A stretch of 64,000 nucleotides of DNA from Enterococcus_D entomosocium. Its GTDB lineage: Bacteria; Bacillota; Bacilli; Lactobacillales; Enterococcaceae. The stretch lies in assembly GCF_030441895.1 (NCBI RefSeq), contig NZ_JARJAS010000007.1; one strand, written 5' to 3'. Of this stretch, positions 52,798-61,270 are shown piece after piece (the stretch's first letter is position 1; every line of letters begins with the position of its first letter). The position numbers and the translations under genes were made by a program. The notes under the pieces are model-generated. The model worked only from the letters and a program-made list of their open reading frames with translations. It was not told the DNA's origin and did no database searches.

Positions 52798-53628
52798 CTA
52801 AAAACGACTCAATATTTCATCGACAGTTGGTCCATAACTTTCGCCAAATTGATTCAAATGGACCAATAAATAATACAATTGATACACTGGCAGTCGCTCT
52901 CTCCAATTCTCATCTAATGGATAGACTTCTTGATAGCCTTCCAAAAATTCCTGACGAAAACCGCCGAAAAGCTGGGACATCGCAATATCCATCTCTCGAT
53001 CCCCATAGGCGACTGCCGCATCAAGAAACACTGGTTCTCCTTGTTGATCGAACAGCACATTCCCCCGCCAAAAATCACCGTGTAATAAAGCAGGTGTGAC
53101 GCTGCGATCACGCCAATTCTCATGCAAAAATTCTTTCAAACGCAGATAAGCGGCTTCCCGTTTGGCATGCCAGTGATTACCCAGCTTCGCTAATTCGACT
53201 TGCACATCCAAACGGCAAACTGTGTAAAAATCAAGCCAATCGGTGGTTTTCGGATTGACTTGCGGCAAAAAGCCGATGTAATTGTCTTCGTAAAAACCAA
53301 AAGACTCCTGCGTCTGCTGATGAAGCCGAGCCAAGCATTGGCCTAAGCGCCGCTGCTGTCCTTCCCCACTATCGATCCATTCCATCAATAAAAATGCCCC
53401 CTCTTCGGTCTGACCGAGGCGTTCGATTTTTGGCACCCGCACGAAAGGGGCTAATTCAGCTAAGCCGTTGATTTCTGCTTGAAAGAACACCGATGAAACA
53501 TGAGGATGGGTCTTTAAAAAATAGCGATTTTCTGCTGTCGTGAAACGATACGTTTGATTGACATCCCCACCACTGATGGGTGTCAGCGAGCCGGGCATCC
53601 CGATTGCTGCGAACAATGCTTCCTCCAT
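52798..53628 (-). CDS. Fructosamine kinase family protein
   Basis: A 276-residue APH-like kinase of the fructosamine-3-kinase family, which phosphorylates sugar adducts on protein amines for deglycation. ISGGDVNQTYRF, YFLKTHPH (nucleotide Lys), LLMEWI hinge, LLHGDFWRGNVLF catalytic loop and VFLDAAVAYGDREMDIA (metal Asp) are intact. Starts 16 bases after the phosphatase gene. Small-molecule kinase activity on other amines is possible. Confidence 0.9.
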   Translation of the reverse strand: MEEALFAAIGMPGSLTPISGGDVNQTYRFTTAENRYFLKTHPHVSSVFFQAEINGLAELAPFVRVPKIERLGQTEEGAFLLMEWIDSGEGQQRRLGQCLARLHQQTQESFGFYEDNYIGFLPQVNPKTTDWLDFYTVCRLDVQVELAKLGNHWHAKREAAYLRLKEFLHENWRDRSVTPALLHGDFWRGNVLFDQQGEPVFLDAAVAYGDREMDIAMSQLFGGFRQEFLEGYQEVYPLDENWRERLPVYQLYYLLVHLNQFGESYGPTVDEILSRF

Positions 53629-53644
53629 ACGGATCTCCCTTTCT

Positions 53645-54424
53645 TTACTCAGTCAGTTGGGCAGTCAAATACGCTTGCTCTTCTTTCGTCACACCTAGTC
53701 CTTGCAGGAGATACTGATCGACCGAACCGAAATACTGATCGATCGCAGCCAAACTTTCCTCAAGAAAACTCTCTTTGGCACTCATCAAAACCGTAATCGC
53801 CGTTAACAGCTCTTCCGGCAAATGCTGGGTCATTGGGGCAAATTTTTCTTTTAGCATTGGGGCTAAATAGCGATTGGTCGCTAAATAATCTTCTTTGATC
53901 GTCGCTGGTGTCACAGCCAACACATGCAGCAATAAAAAGGCGCCAAAGCCTGTGCGATCTTTGCCCGCGGTACAGTGGAACAAGGTTGCTCCTTTACCTT
54001 CCGCATTGTCGATCACATGATCAAAGAACTGCCGATATTGTTGGCGGGCATAGTCGCTTTCAACAAAGTGACGGTAGACTTTTTTCATCTGCTCTTCGGC
54101 ATCTTCCCCATCTTCCAAGCGCTGCTTCAAGCTTTCTGGCGACAAGGAAACCATCGTTTCGTCTTCTTTGAAAATAGGTAAAAAAAGCTGCTTTGCTGTG
54201 GCGATCGGTCGATCAGGCTGTGCATTGGCTTCAGCGATGGAGCGAAAATCAATGACCTGATTGACCCCATAGTTTGCCAGTACTGCTTGATCTGAAGCAG
54301 TCAATTCATTGATCGCCGCACTGCGGATCAATTTTTTTCGTTTGATCGTCGTGCCGTTTTTCGTTTGATAGCCGCCAAGTTCTCTGACGTTTGCCGCTCG
54401 TTCTAGTTGAATCAATTGTGTCAT
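53645..54424 (-). CDS. Tyrosine/dual-specificity protein phosphatase (LipA/PTP-like)
   Basis: A 259-residue cysteine phosphatase. P-loop HCTAGKDRTG holds Cys151 and Arg157; VIDFRSIAEA (~58-66) supplies the general-acid region; the N-terminal NVRELGGYQT is typical of the bacterial PTP/lipid-phosphatase group (Listeria LipA type). No signal peptide. Substrate may be phosphotyrosine or phosphoinositide-like. First of three closely spaced minus-strand genes. Confidence 0.88.
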   Translation of the reverse strand: MTQLIQLERAANVRELGGYQTKNGTTIKRKKLIRSAAINELTASDQAVLANYGVNQVIDFRSIAEANAQPDRPIATAKQLFLPIFKEDETMVSLSPESLKQRLEDGEDAEEQMKKVYRHFVESDYARQQYRQFFDHVIDNAEGKGATLFHCTAGKDRTGFGAFLLLHVLAVTPATIKEDYLATNRYLAPMLKEKFAPMTQHLPEELLTAITVLMSAKESFLEESLAAIDQYFGSVDQYLLQGLGVTKEEQAYLTAQLTE

Positions 54425-54524
54425 TGCTTATCCCTCCCGCGATGTTCTAGTTAAAAGTATAGCAGAAACTTCGCTATTAAGGGCACTGAAACCTAGATTT
54501 TTCTACAAGCTGAGCTTTAACGGA

Positions 54525-54557
54525 CAAAAAAAGAAAGACCACACGTAGTCTTTCTTT
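54525..54557 (-). terminator. Symporter gene terminator
   Basis: AAAGAAAGAC / GTCTTTCTTT (54530-54539, 54548-54557) with TTTTTTTG on the minus strand. Confidence 0.85.
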
Positions 54558-54582
54558 GCTTTCGGTTATTATAAAACCTTTT

Positions 54583-55971
54583 CTACTCGGCTTCGATCAC
54601 GGCCGCAGAATCATCTAAGATCGAACGATCCAGTTCGTTGATACGGCTGCTGGTCACCATTCCAGCAACCATACTGTCGCTGACATTAACAAGTGTCCGT
54701 GCCATATCGATCAATGGTTCAACGGAAATAACTAAGCCTACGATGGCGATCGGCAAATTCATTGAGCCTAAGACGATCAATGAAGCAAAAGTTGCGCCAC
54801 CGCCGACACCGGCAACGCCGAATGAGCTGATTGTAACAACGGCAACTAACAGCAGGATAAACTGCCAATCAAAGACATTGATTCCAACCGTTGGTGCAAC
54901 GATCGTTGCCAACATCGCTGGATAAACACCCGCACATCCGTTTTGACCAATCGATAAACCAAAGCTGCCTGCAAAGTTAGCCGTGGCTTCATCAACACCT
55001 AACGCTTTGGTTTGGGTTTCGATGTTCAATGGCAAGGCACCGGCACTTGAACGAGAAGTAAAGGCGAAGCTCAAGACTGGAAAAGACTTTTTGAAATACG
55101 TTACTGGATTGACCCGTACAGCGATCAGCAATAATGAATGAACGAGTAAGACCAAAATCAAAGCGGCATAAGAAGCGATGATAAATTTCCCTAAGTTCAA
55201 GATGGCTTCAAAATCACTTGAAGCTAATACGTTAGTCATCAATGCCAAAACCCCATAAGGTGTCAGGCGCAAAACTAACGTGACGATACGCATCACGATT
55301 TTATATAAGCTGTCCATCAAATTCGCAAAAGTTTCCGCTTCTTTCGGTGATTTGCGTTTGACACCAAGAAAGGCAATCCCAACAAAGGCTGAGAAAATCA
55401 CGACACCGATCGTACTTGTCGAACGAGTACCAGCAAAGTCGGCGAAGACATTACTTGGGATGAAAGAAACGATTTGTTGTGGGATCGATAGATCTTGGAC
55501 TTGTGTCGAACGTTCCGCTAATTCTGCGATCCGCGCTGTTTCCGTTGCCCCTTCGGTAAAACTGGCACCGTCAAGACCAAAGACCATGACCATCACGATC
55601 CCGATCAAGGCAGCGATCGCCGTTGTCCCTAGCAAAGTCGCAAGAACCGTAAAACTGATCTTCTTGATTTTTTCGCTTTCTTTCATCTTGGTGAAAGCAC
55701 CAACGATCGAAACGAAGATCAAGGGCATGATCAGCATTTGCAAGAGGGCCACATAGCCGCTACCGACCATCGTGATCCAGTCAAGAGCTTGCGTGACAAC
55801 ATCAGAGCCTGTCCCAAAAATCAGCTGTAGCACACCACCAAAAACGATCCCGACGAACAACGCCGCAAAGACCCGCGTTGAAAACTTCACGTGACGCTTT
55901 TGCAATAAGTAGAACCCATAAATAAGGGCAGCAAAAAGTAGAACAACAATAATAGTTAACAGATTTGTCAT
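54583..55971 (-). CDS. tcyP: Dicarboxylate/amino acid:cation symporter, TcyP (cystine)-like
   Basis: A 462-residue DAACS (SLC1-type) carrier with 8 membrane helices and two hairpin loops. The serine-rich HP1 motif TSRSSAGALPLNIET (~320-334) and the HP2/TM7 region SIGQNGCAGVYPAM are typical of the TcyP/YdjN L-cystine branch rather than glutamate GltP. ATG 55971 was chosen (AAAGGAGG 6 bases upstream). The leader of ~200 bases has alternative pairings (56026-56145). Cystine is inferred from similarity only. Confidence 0.8.
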   Translation of the reverse strand: MTNLLTIIVVLLFAALIYGFYLLQKRHVKFSTRVFAALFVGIVFGGVLQLIFGTGSDVVTQALDWITMVGSGYVALLQMLIMPLIFVSIVGAFTKMKESEKIKKISFTVLATLLGTTAIAALIGIVMVMVFGLDGASFTEGATETARIAELAERSTQVQDLSIPQQIVSFIPSNVFADFAGTRSTSTIGVVIFSAFVGIAFLGVKRKSPKEAETFANLMDSLYKIVMRIVTLVLRLTPYGVLALMTNVLASSDFEAILNLGKFIIASYAALILVLLVHSLLLIAVRVNPVTYFKKSFPVLSFAFTSRSSAGALPLNIETQTKALGVDEATANFAGSFGLSIGQNGCAGVYPAMLATIVAPTVGINVFDWQFILLLVAVVTISSFGVAGVGGGATFASLIVLGSMNLPIAIVGLVISVEPLIDMARTLVNVSDSMVAGMVTSSRINELDRSILDDSAAVIEAE

Positions 55972-56025
55972 TTGAATCCTCCTTTTGTTCAATAAACATG
56001 ACAAAGTCTGTCAGAGGAAGTAAAG

Positions 56026-56145
56026 GTTCCCAGTGACCATTCTTCAACAGTTCACTCTAATGAGACGTGTGGCATCATTAGTGACTATTCCATTTTAAAG
56101 AAGTTTGCTTCATCTTACAATAAATAAGTTCCCAGTTTTCTGGGA
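56026..56145 (-). promoter_or_regulatory. Candidate structured leader of the symporter gene
   Basis: The nonamer GTTCCCAGT occurs twice (56026-56034 and 56128-56136), and the single complement CTGGGA at 56140-56145 can pair with either copy. A further hairpin CACTctAATGA / TCATTAGTG lies between (~56056-56094). This suggests mutually exclusive folds, but no known riboswitch motif was recognised. Confidence 0.3.
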
Positions 56146-56170
56146 TGGTACCGCTTTTTTGTCAGTAAAT

Positions 56171-56258
56171 AAAAAAAGAACCATTGCCACACCCCCATGC
56201 TGCTAGGATTTCTGCTTTCCTAACAGTTAGATTGCGGCAACTGGTTCGTTATTTTTTT
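56171..56258 (-). terminator. pepC terminator with a branched stem
   Basis: Outer arms GAACCAxTGCC / GGCAxCTGGTTC, an inner hairpin TCCTAgCAG-type (CTGtTAGGA / TCCTAgCAG), and a run of T on the minus strand. Confidence 0.75.
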
Positions 56259-56316
56259 ATTTCGTCTTTTTGAAAATTTTCAGTAAATATTCAGTTGGCC
56301 ATTAGAAATTGCTGAC

Positions 56317-57645
56317 TTACGCCAAAGCGCCCATTGGATCCCAAGGTGCTAAGACCGTTGGTTCTGCTTCAAAGGCAGCCAATTGTTCTGCTGTCAGGAA
56401 TTCTTTTCGAACCACGATTTGATAGGTGTATTCATCCATCCATGCATCGCTCATGACGAAGAAGCCATTCGTTCCGACTTTTTCCCCCCAGCTGTTTTCG
56501 ACTTTCCATTTGGTTGATTCGCCGTCGATCAAGTCAACGCCAGTCAAGACCATCGCGTGGGTCATTAAGCTTTCGCCAAAATCTAAGCGTTCTGCTTTGG
56601 TCATCGTAAAGTCGATGTCAAATAGGTCGTTAATATCATACGCATCTAATGCCATGATCCCAGTATCTCTGGTAGAAGATTGACCGACATCACAACCGAA
56701 CCACACGGACTCCCCTTGTTCCAATTGAGCAATCGCTAATTTTTTGAAGGTCGGCATATCGACGTTCAAGTATTTGACTTCTTTGCCGCCAACCACGTTG
56801 CCTAGCATTTCTACGGTATACGATTGATTGTAAGGTTTGTCGGCAGTTGGTGCGTTGATGATACTGACATAATCGTCAAGATCCACCCCGACATATTTTT
56901 CATAAAAGCTTTGTGGTGTTAAGTTGCGATCAATGTGATAGTTTTTGTCTTCATCACGGTATTCAAAATCAAAGGTTTCTGGCGGTGTGCCTAAAGAAGT
57001 CGCTAAGAAACGATAAATGTCTTCCAACATCGCTTCTTTGGCTGTTTGGATGTCTTCAGCTGTTTTGCCTTCAGCCACTAGCTGACGCAAAGCAACCGCA
57101 TCTTTACGCAGTTTTTTGTTCAAGTAATTGTTTAGGTCACGAGAATTGGAAGAGTTGCTGCTTTCTGGCATGACCGTTTTTGGTACGACACCATATTTTT
57201 GGAAAATCGAAACGATCATGTCCCATTGCCCACCATCTTGTTGTGGTGTTTGCAATAAGAAAGCAACTTTGCGACTTGTTAAAGGTTCGTTAGCAGTTGC
57301 TAAAATATTTTCATAGAAATAGTTGGCTTTTTCGTATTTGTCCCAAAAGAAGGTATGGTTTTGCGACAATTCAAATTCTTTTAAATTGAAATCATTCAGC
57401 ATCTTATGACGGAATGTATTCAATGCGGCAAACATCCAGCAGCGGCCTGATTGTTTTTGGTTTGAGACTTTCCCTGTTGTCACATCGACTGAGAAAACCG
57501 GCACATTGTTGACTTTTGCTGACACGTTTTCTGCAGAAGCGGTGATCCCATTTTTCACAACACTCCGTTGCAGTGCCGTTTGTTTATTATTTTCTTGATA
57601 CGCTTGCGCAAAGGCAGCGGTGGTCTTTTTTGAAATTTCTGACAT
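56317..57645 (-). CDS. pepC: Aminopeptidase C (bleomycin hydrolase family)
   Basis: A 442-residue papain-fold C1B peptidase forming cytosolic hexamers that trim N-terminal residues. Catalytic Cys69 in QKQSGRCWMFAA, His in SLMTHAMVLTGVD (~362) and Asn in WKVENSWGEK (~384) are present. The C-terminus ends DPMGALA, one of the self-compartmentalising tails that control exo-activity. RBS AAAGGATG; promoter TTGTTA-17-TAAAAT at 57706-57678. Confidence 0.96.
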   Translation of the reverse strand: MSEISKKTTAAFAQAYQENNKQTALQRSVVKNGITASAENVSAKVNNVPVFSVDVTTGKVSNQKQSGRCWMFAALNTFRHKMLNDFNLKEFELSQNHTFFWDKYEKANYFYENILATANEPLTSRKVAFLLQTPQQDGGQWDMIVSIFQKYGVVPKTVMPESSNSSNSRDLNNYLNKKLRKDAVALRQLVAEGKTAEDIQTAKEAMLEDIYRFLATSLGTPPETFDFEYRDEDKNYHIDRNLTPQSFYEKYVGVDLDDYVSIINAPTADKPYNQSYTVEMLGNVVGGKEVKYLNVDMPTFKKLAIAQLEQGESVWFGCDVGQSSTRDTGIMALDAYDINDLFDIDFTMTKAERLDFGESLMTHAMVLTGVDLIDGESTKWKVENSWGEKVGTNGFFVMSDAWMDEYTYQIVVRKEFLTAEQLAAFEAEPTVLAPWDPMGALA

Positions 57646-57677
57646 ATTTCTTCATCCTTTCACTTTCCGTTCCTTCC

Positions 57678-57706
57678 ATTTTACGCCTCTACCTCTCAAA
57701 TAACAA
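57678..57706 (-). promoter_or_regulatory. pepC promoter
   Basis: TTGTTA (57706-57701), 17 bases, TAAAAT (57683-57678); the -35 box is part of the terminator arm of the upstream gene. Confidence 0.6.
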
Positions 57707-57749
57707 CCGCTCCTAGAAAAATGAAAAAATCATCTTTCTAAGAGCGGTT
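57705..57749 (-). terminator. Terminator of the acyltransferase gene
   Basis: AACCGCTCxTAGAAA / TTTCTAxGAGCGGTT, 14 paired bases, with TTATTTGAG after it on the minus strand (modest T-run). Confidence 0.6.
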
Positions 57750-57764
57750 GCTCGTATCAAGGAT

Positions 57765-58781
57765 TTAAAGGGTTAGCATCAAAAGCAAAAAGCCAAGTAA
57801 AACAAAGGATAGTCCTCGTTCAAATCGTGCATACAGGAAGCGGATCGGGCGGCTAGCTAGCAAGATCGTCAGTAAAACACTGGCTAACACCAACGTCACA
57901 AAGCCTAATACCGACAGATTCAAGTCGGTGATGGCTAATGCCCGCAAGCCCTTGATGAAGATCCCCTGTAAAAGATAGACCAGCAGTGTGTTTTTGCCCC
58001 ACTTCGTAAAAAATAGGTGCTCTCTGGGCACGAGGCTCAGAAAACCGATGATCCCCATCAGCCCGATCACGAAAAAGACCGCACGCAAGGGACCGCCGAA
58101 CAACGGATAGCTCAAGTAATCGTCATAAGGCTTGGAACCAAAAACCATGTACTTGTTCATCCCATGAAAAAACGCGATAAAGGTGTAGATGATCGGTAGG
58201 AAAAGCAAACTGATGGTTCGAATCTTTGGTTTCAATAAAAAGCGCATCTCATTTTTGGGAAAATAAAACCCGATAATGAAAAACGGCAAAAAGACAAAGG
58301 TCCGCTGCAAGGTCAACACTTGATTTAAAAACGGCACGTAGCCAGCAAAGATGCTCAAGCCAATACTCAGCAGGATCGCCTGCTTTTTGGACATTTTTTG
58401 AAAGATCAACAGCGAGAGCTGCCAAAAGAACATGCTAAGCAAAAACCAAAGTGCCCATTGCGGATTCAACAGTTGGATTTTTAGCGACTCCCGTAGACCG
58501 ATCAACCAGTAATAGACGGTGTAAAACACCTGAAAGAAGACATAAGGCAGCAAGAACTTTTTCATCAACTCACGAAGCTTGTGTCCCTTCGTCAACGGTT
58601 TGGCAAAGTACCCAGCCAGAAAAACAAAAGCTGGCATGTGGAAAGTGAAGATAAAATAATATAGGTCATGATAAAACTTCTGATCGCCGATAAAAGGCTG
58701 CAGCAAGTGACTGAAGACGACCAAGATCATCAGTAAAAATTTTGCATTATCAAAGTAAGCCGTTCTTTGCGATTGGCTCAT
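57765..58781 (-). CDS. Acyltransferase 3 family membrane protein
   Basis: A 338-residue protein with about ten membrane helices, of the OafA/WecH/fucose O-acetylase type. YFDNAKFLLMILVVFSHLL (~9-27) holds the conserved His, and FTFHMPAFVFLAGYFAKP the second one. Such enzymes acetylate cell-surface sugars or peptidoglycan from acetyl-CoA or succinyl-CoA. ATG 58781 was chosen for GAGGAGG 7 bases upstream; the frame up to 58847 is not needed. Monocistronic. Confidence 0.85.
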   Translation of the reverse strand: MSQSQRTAYFDNAKFLLMILVVFSHLLQPFIGDQKFYHDLYYFIFTFHMPAFVFLAGYFAKPLTKGHKLRELMKKFLLPYVFFQVFYTVYYWLIGLRESLKIQLLNPQWALWFLLSMFFWQLSLLIFQKMSKKQAILLSIGLSIFAGYVPFLNQVLTLQRTFVFLPFFIIGFYFPKNEMRFLLKPKIRTISLLFLPIIYTFIAFFHGMNKYMVFGSKPYDDYLSYPLFGGPLRAVFFVIGLMGIIGFLSLVPREHLFFTKWGKNTLLVYLLQGIFIKGLRALAITDLNLSVLGFVTLVLASVLLTILLASRPIRFLYARFERGLSFVLLGFLLLMLTL

Positions 58782-58899
58782 AAAAAGTTCCTCCTCTAAG
58801 TTGTATCTGTCAAAGGATACCTGATCCATGAAACAGAACTGTAACAAGCTATTTACTTTTTTCTAACGATTCTTGTTCATTTGATTACCAGTTGCTATT

Positions 58900-58927
58900 T
58901 TGTATAGTTTGTATTAATATATATAAT
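58900..58927 (+). promoter_or_regulatory. Promoter of the GntR-DUF5808 pair
   Basis: TTGTAT (58900-58905), 16 bases, TATAAT (58922-58927). Confidence 0.7.
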
Positions 58928-58931
58928 ACAA
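58909..58931. promoter_or_regulatory. Perfect palindrome TTGTATTA-N7-TAATACAA, probable GntR operator
   Basis: 8-base perfect arms centred on the spacer and -10 box, 14 bases before the regulator gene. This is the expected position for autorepression by the YtrA-type GntR protein. Confidence 0.65.
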
Positions 58932-58945
58932 AGGAGCTGTTTTCG

Positions 58946-59335
58946 ATGATATTTGATATTCAAACCCAAAGCAACCAACCCATCTACCAGCAGTTGCGGG
59001 AACAGATCATTGTCGGTATCGCAAAAGGCGATTTGGCCGCTGGCGAATTGCTGCCATCCGTCCGTCAATTAGCCGAAGAGATCGGCATCAATACCATGAC
59101 GATCTCAAAAGCCTACAATTCCCTCAAAGAAGAAGGCTTGTTAGTCACAGATCGCCGCAAAGGAACCGCCGTTGCCGCGCCACCACCGTTTACTTCCGGA
59201 CAAGAAGCGGAGTATCGCCAAAACTTACAGCTACAGCTAGCAACCGCTCTCTTACACGGCAAAAGCAAGCAAGCGCTTTTAACGGATGTTCAACAACTTC
59301 TGGACCAATTTCCTGAAAGGAATGAATGCAAATGA
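58946..59335 (+). CDS. GntR family regulator, YtrA subfamily
   Basis: A 129-residue short GntR protein: winged HTH (~8-75; QPIYQQLREQIIVGIAKGDL, LPSVRQLAEEIGINTMTISKAY) and a brief C-terminal helix pair, the YtrA layout. Start at ATG 58946 with AAGGAG 9 bases upstream. YtrA-type regulators usually control adjacent membrane transport or stress genes; here the overlapping partner is a DUF5808 membrane protein rather than an ABC transporter. Confidence 0.9.
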   Translation: MIFDIQTQSNQPIYQQLREQIIVGIAKGDLAAGELLPSVRQLAEEIGINTMTISKAYNSLKEEGLLVTDRRKGTAVAAPPPFTSGQEAEYRQNLQLQLATALLHGKSKQALLTDVQQLLDQFPERNECK

Positions 59336-60720
59336 CTTATCTTTTTTTCATTATTGCCCTCGTCCTCTGTGGGACGACCGCATTTGGTTTACGCTTGATC
59401 AGTAAACCCCACAAAAATGTTTTACTCGAAAATACCCTTGCCCCTGAGCATCTGGATGATCCTAGCGTCCACAGCTTGATCACAGAATTTCGCAAGCGTA
59501 TCTTACAAGTCGTTGGTACATTTAGTGTAGCAAGTCTCCTTTTTTTGTTCAATTTATCTGACTCCATCATCCTTACCCTGTTCTGGCTTTATATGGCCGC
59601 TTTGCTGGGGACAGCTTACTTGGTGCAAGTACATTACATCGGAAAAATGCGGCAATTGATCCTTACCAATGGATGGGAACTACCCATCGATCCGATTCGG
59701 ATCGATACGAAACTCGTTCAAACCAAAAATAAGCGGATGCTGCCGTGGTATAGCCTCGTTCCTGCGGGGATTTTGTTGATGATCAGTTTGTACCAAGCAT
59801 GGCAGTTGCCTGATCTTTCTACAGGATACTTGATGGGCGGTGTCTCCTTAGCAATTTTTGCGCTGTTCCTCTATCTCTGGGTGATCATCAGCCGCTTACC
59901 CGTTCGCGGGATCAGCGGTGATTCAGCTATCGACCAGCACATCAATGATTTAACAAAGCGCTATTGGTCCTTATTGATCGCTGTCACTTGTACCATTACA
60001 CTGCTCTTATTGACTGTCCCGCTGGCGTCCATGTCCGCCACTGGAGCATTCAGTACTATCCTCTTAGTGCTCTTTGTTGTTTTGGTGGTTTTCTTGATCG
60101 TCTTTACCTTCTTCTTGTTGCTAGATCTGCGTAAAAAACAAGATCAGCTCTTAGAACCGGCAGCACAACCGCGCTATTATGGCGAAGATGCTTACTGGCG
60201 ATATGGTTTTTACATCAATCCTAATGATGCGCGACTGTTCGTTCCTGACCGTGTTGGGATGAATATCGGCATCAATTTAGGCAAACGCAGCGGACAAATC
60301 GTCGCAGGCATCACCGCGGTCTTCTTACTTGTGTTAATGGTCGGTACCATCATTCCAATGTACCGCTTAGATTTCGCTCCTGATGCGATCACCGGTGAAG
60401 TGCAAGGACAAGAAGTCACCTTTGATGCACCAATGACCGGGAAAACAACGGTCTCTTTGGCAGATATAGAAACGGTGGAATTGATCGAAGCTTTGCCATC
60501 GCCTCGTGTTCGTACCATGGGTGTAGGAACCGCCAGTTACCAAATCGGTCAGTTTACCGTTGCCGGTGAGCCTGCCAGAATGTTCGTCGACACAAAGGTG
60601 ACGCCCATTTTAAAAGTCACTACTAACGATGGCCCAATCGTTTTTTACACAAATAAAAAAGCCGCCGAAACGACGGATTTATACGAGGAACTAGTACAGA
60701 AGATTTCCTCAGCGGAGTGA
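59332..60720 (+). CDS. DUF5808-containing polytopic membrane protein
   Basis: A 462-residue membrane protein: about eight helices (~2-20, 60-100, 140-185, 210-270, 325-345), a DUF5808-like soluble segment (YYGEDAYWRYGFYINPNDAR, ~285-304), and a C-terminal PH-like beta domain (~365-455). It overlaps the GntR gene by 4 bases (ATGA); ATG 59326 is an alternative start. Similar proteins accompany YtrA regulators in Firmicutes, but function is unknown. A role in envelope stress is a guess. Confidence 0.75.
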   Translation: MTYLFFIIALVLCGTTAFGLRLISKPHKNVLLENTLAPEHLDDPSVHSLITEFRKRILQVVGTFSVASLLFLFNLSDSIILTLFWLYMAALLGTAYLVQVHYIGKMRQLILTNGWELPIDPIRIDTKLVQTKNKRMLPWYSLVPAGILLMISLYQAWQLPDLSTGYLMGGVSLAIFALFLYLWVIISRLPVRGISGDSAIDQHINDLTKRYWSLLIAVTCTITLLLLTVPLASMSATGAFSTILLVLFVVLVVFLIVFTFFLLLDLRKKQDQLLEPAAQPRYYGEDAYWRYGFYINPNDARLFVPDRVGMNIGINLGKRSGQIVAGITAVFLLVLMVGTIIPMYRLDFAPDAITGEVQGQEVTFDAPMTGKTTVSLADIETVELIEALPSPRVRTMGVGTASYQIGQFTVAGEPARMFVDTKVTPILKVTTNDGPIVFYTNKKAAETTDLYEELVQKISSAE

Positions 60721-60798
60721 GTGTTCTGGAAAAAAACTGGGGAACCCATTATCCCCAGGCTATCCACAACCAACAAAAGAACGGACTCTTTCCAACAA

Positions 60799-60832
60799 AA
60801 AAACGACCTTCAGAAACGAAGGTCGTTTTTGA
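60799..60832. terminator. Bidirectional terminator DUF5808 gene / tRNA-Asn
   Basis: AAAAACGACCTTC / GAAGGTCGTTTTT around a 6-base loop. A further CTGGGG/CCCCAG hairpin lies at ~60735-60757. Confidence 0.85.
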
Positions 60833-60835
60833 TAC

Positions 60836-60908
60836 TCCGGCAGTAGGACTCGAACCTACGACATCATGATTAACAGTCATGCGCTACTACCAACTGAGCT
60901 ATGCCGGA
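60836..60908 (-). tRNA. tRNA-Asn (GUU)
   Basis: A 73-base cloverleaf: acceptor TCCGGCA/TGCCGGA, D-loop AGCTCAGTTGGTAG, anticodon loop CTGTTAA (GUU), T-loop GGTTCGAGTCC. CCA is not encoded. Promoter TTGCTA-18-TATAGT lies just upstream (minus strand, ~60955-60924). Confidence 0.97.
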
Positions 60909-61052
60909 AGAATCTATCTGTACTATACCAAATAGTCAGATAATTTAGCAAGAGCAAAAATCAATTTTTTGATCCTTTTTTTCAAGAAAATCCCCTTTTA
61001 GAAACTTCCCTTCCCGCAAAGCGTTTTTCTCAAGAAATATCCGAAAATCTCA

Positions 61053-61081
61053 TTGACAAAGTAGCGCCTTTACGGTATTCT
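61053..61081 (+). promoter_or_regulatory. tRNA-Thr promoter
   Basis: TTGACA (61053-61058), 17 bases, TATTCT (61076-61081). Confidence 0.75.
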
Positions 61082-61102
61082 ATATCTTGTGTTAAATAAC
61101 AC

Positions 61103-61175
61103 GCCGCTTTAGCTCAGTTGGTAGAGCGCATCCATGGTAAGGATGAGGTCGACGGTTCAAGCCCGTCAAGTGGCT
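61103..61175 (+). tRNA. tRNA-Thr (GGU)
   Basis: A 73-base cloverleaf: acceptor GCCGCTT/AAGTGGC with U discriminator, D-loop AGCTCAGTTGGTAG, anticodon stem CATCC/GGATG with loop ATGGTAA (GGU), T-arm GACGGTTCAAGCCCGTC. CCA is not encoded. Confidence 0.96.
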
Positions 61176-61182
61176 TTGGTAG

Positions 61183-61213
61183 GACAACGTTTGTCGAACG
61201 TTGTCTTTTTTTG
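61183..61213 (+). terminator. tRNA-Thr terminator
   Basis: GACAACG / CGTTGTC stem followed by seven T. Confidence 0.85.
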
Positions 61214-61270
61214 TACATCTAATTCCCAATATATAGCGATAATTTCTAAAGTTAACAATTCGTATTGCCT

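Noticed and set aside
56142..56153. T-box core-like GGATGGTACCGC on the plus strand
   Set aside because: No plus-strand gene follows, the GGGTGG part is altered and no Stem I or proper terminator is present; GGTACC is palindromic and can arise by chance.
58782..58847. 22-residue N-terminal extension of the acyltransferase
   Set aside because: The strong GAGGAGG signal lies within it and the conserved family start follows ATG 58781.
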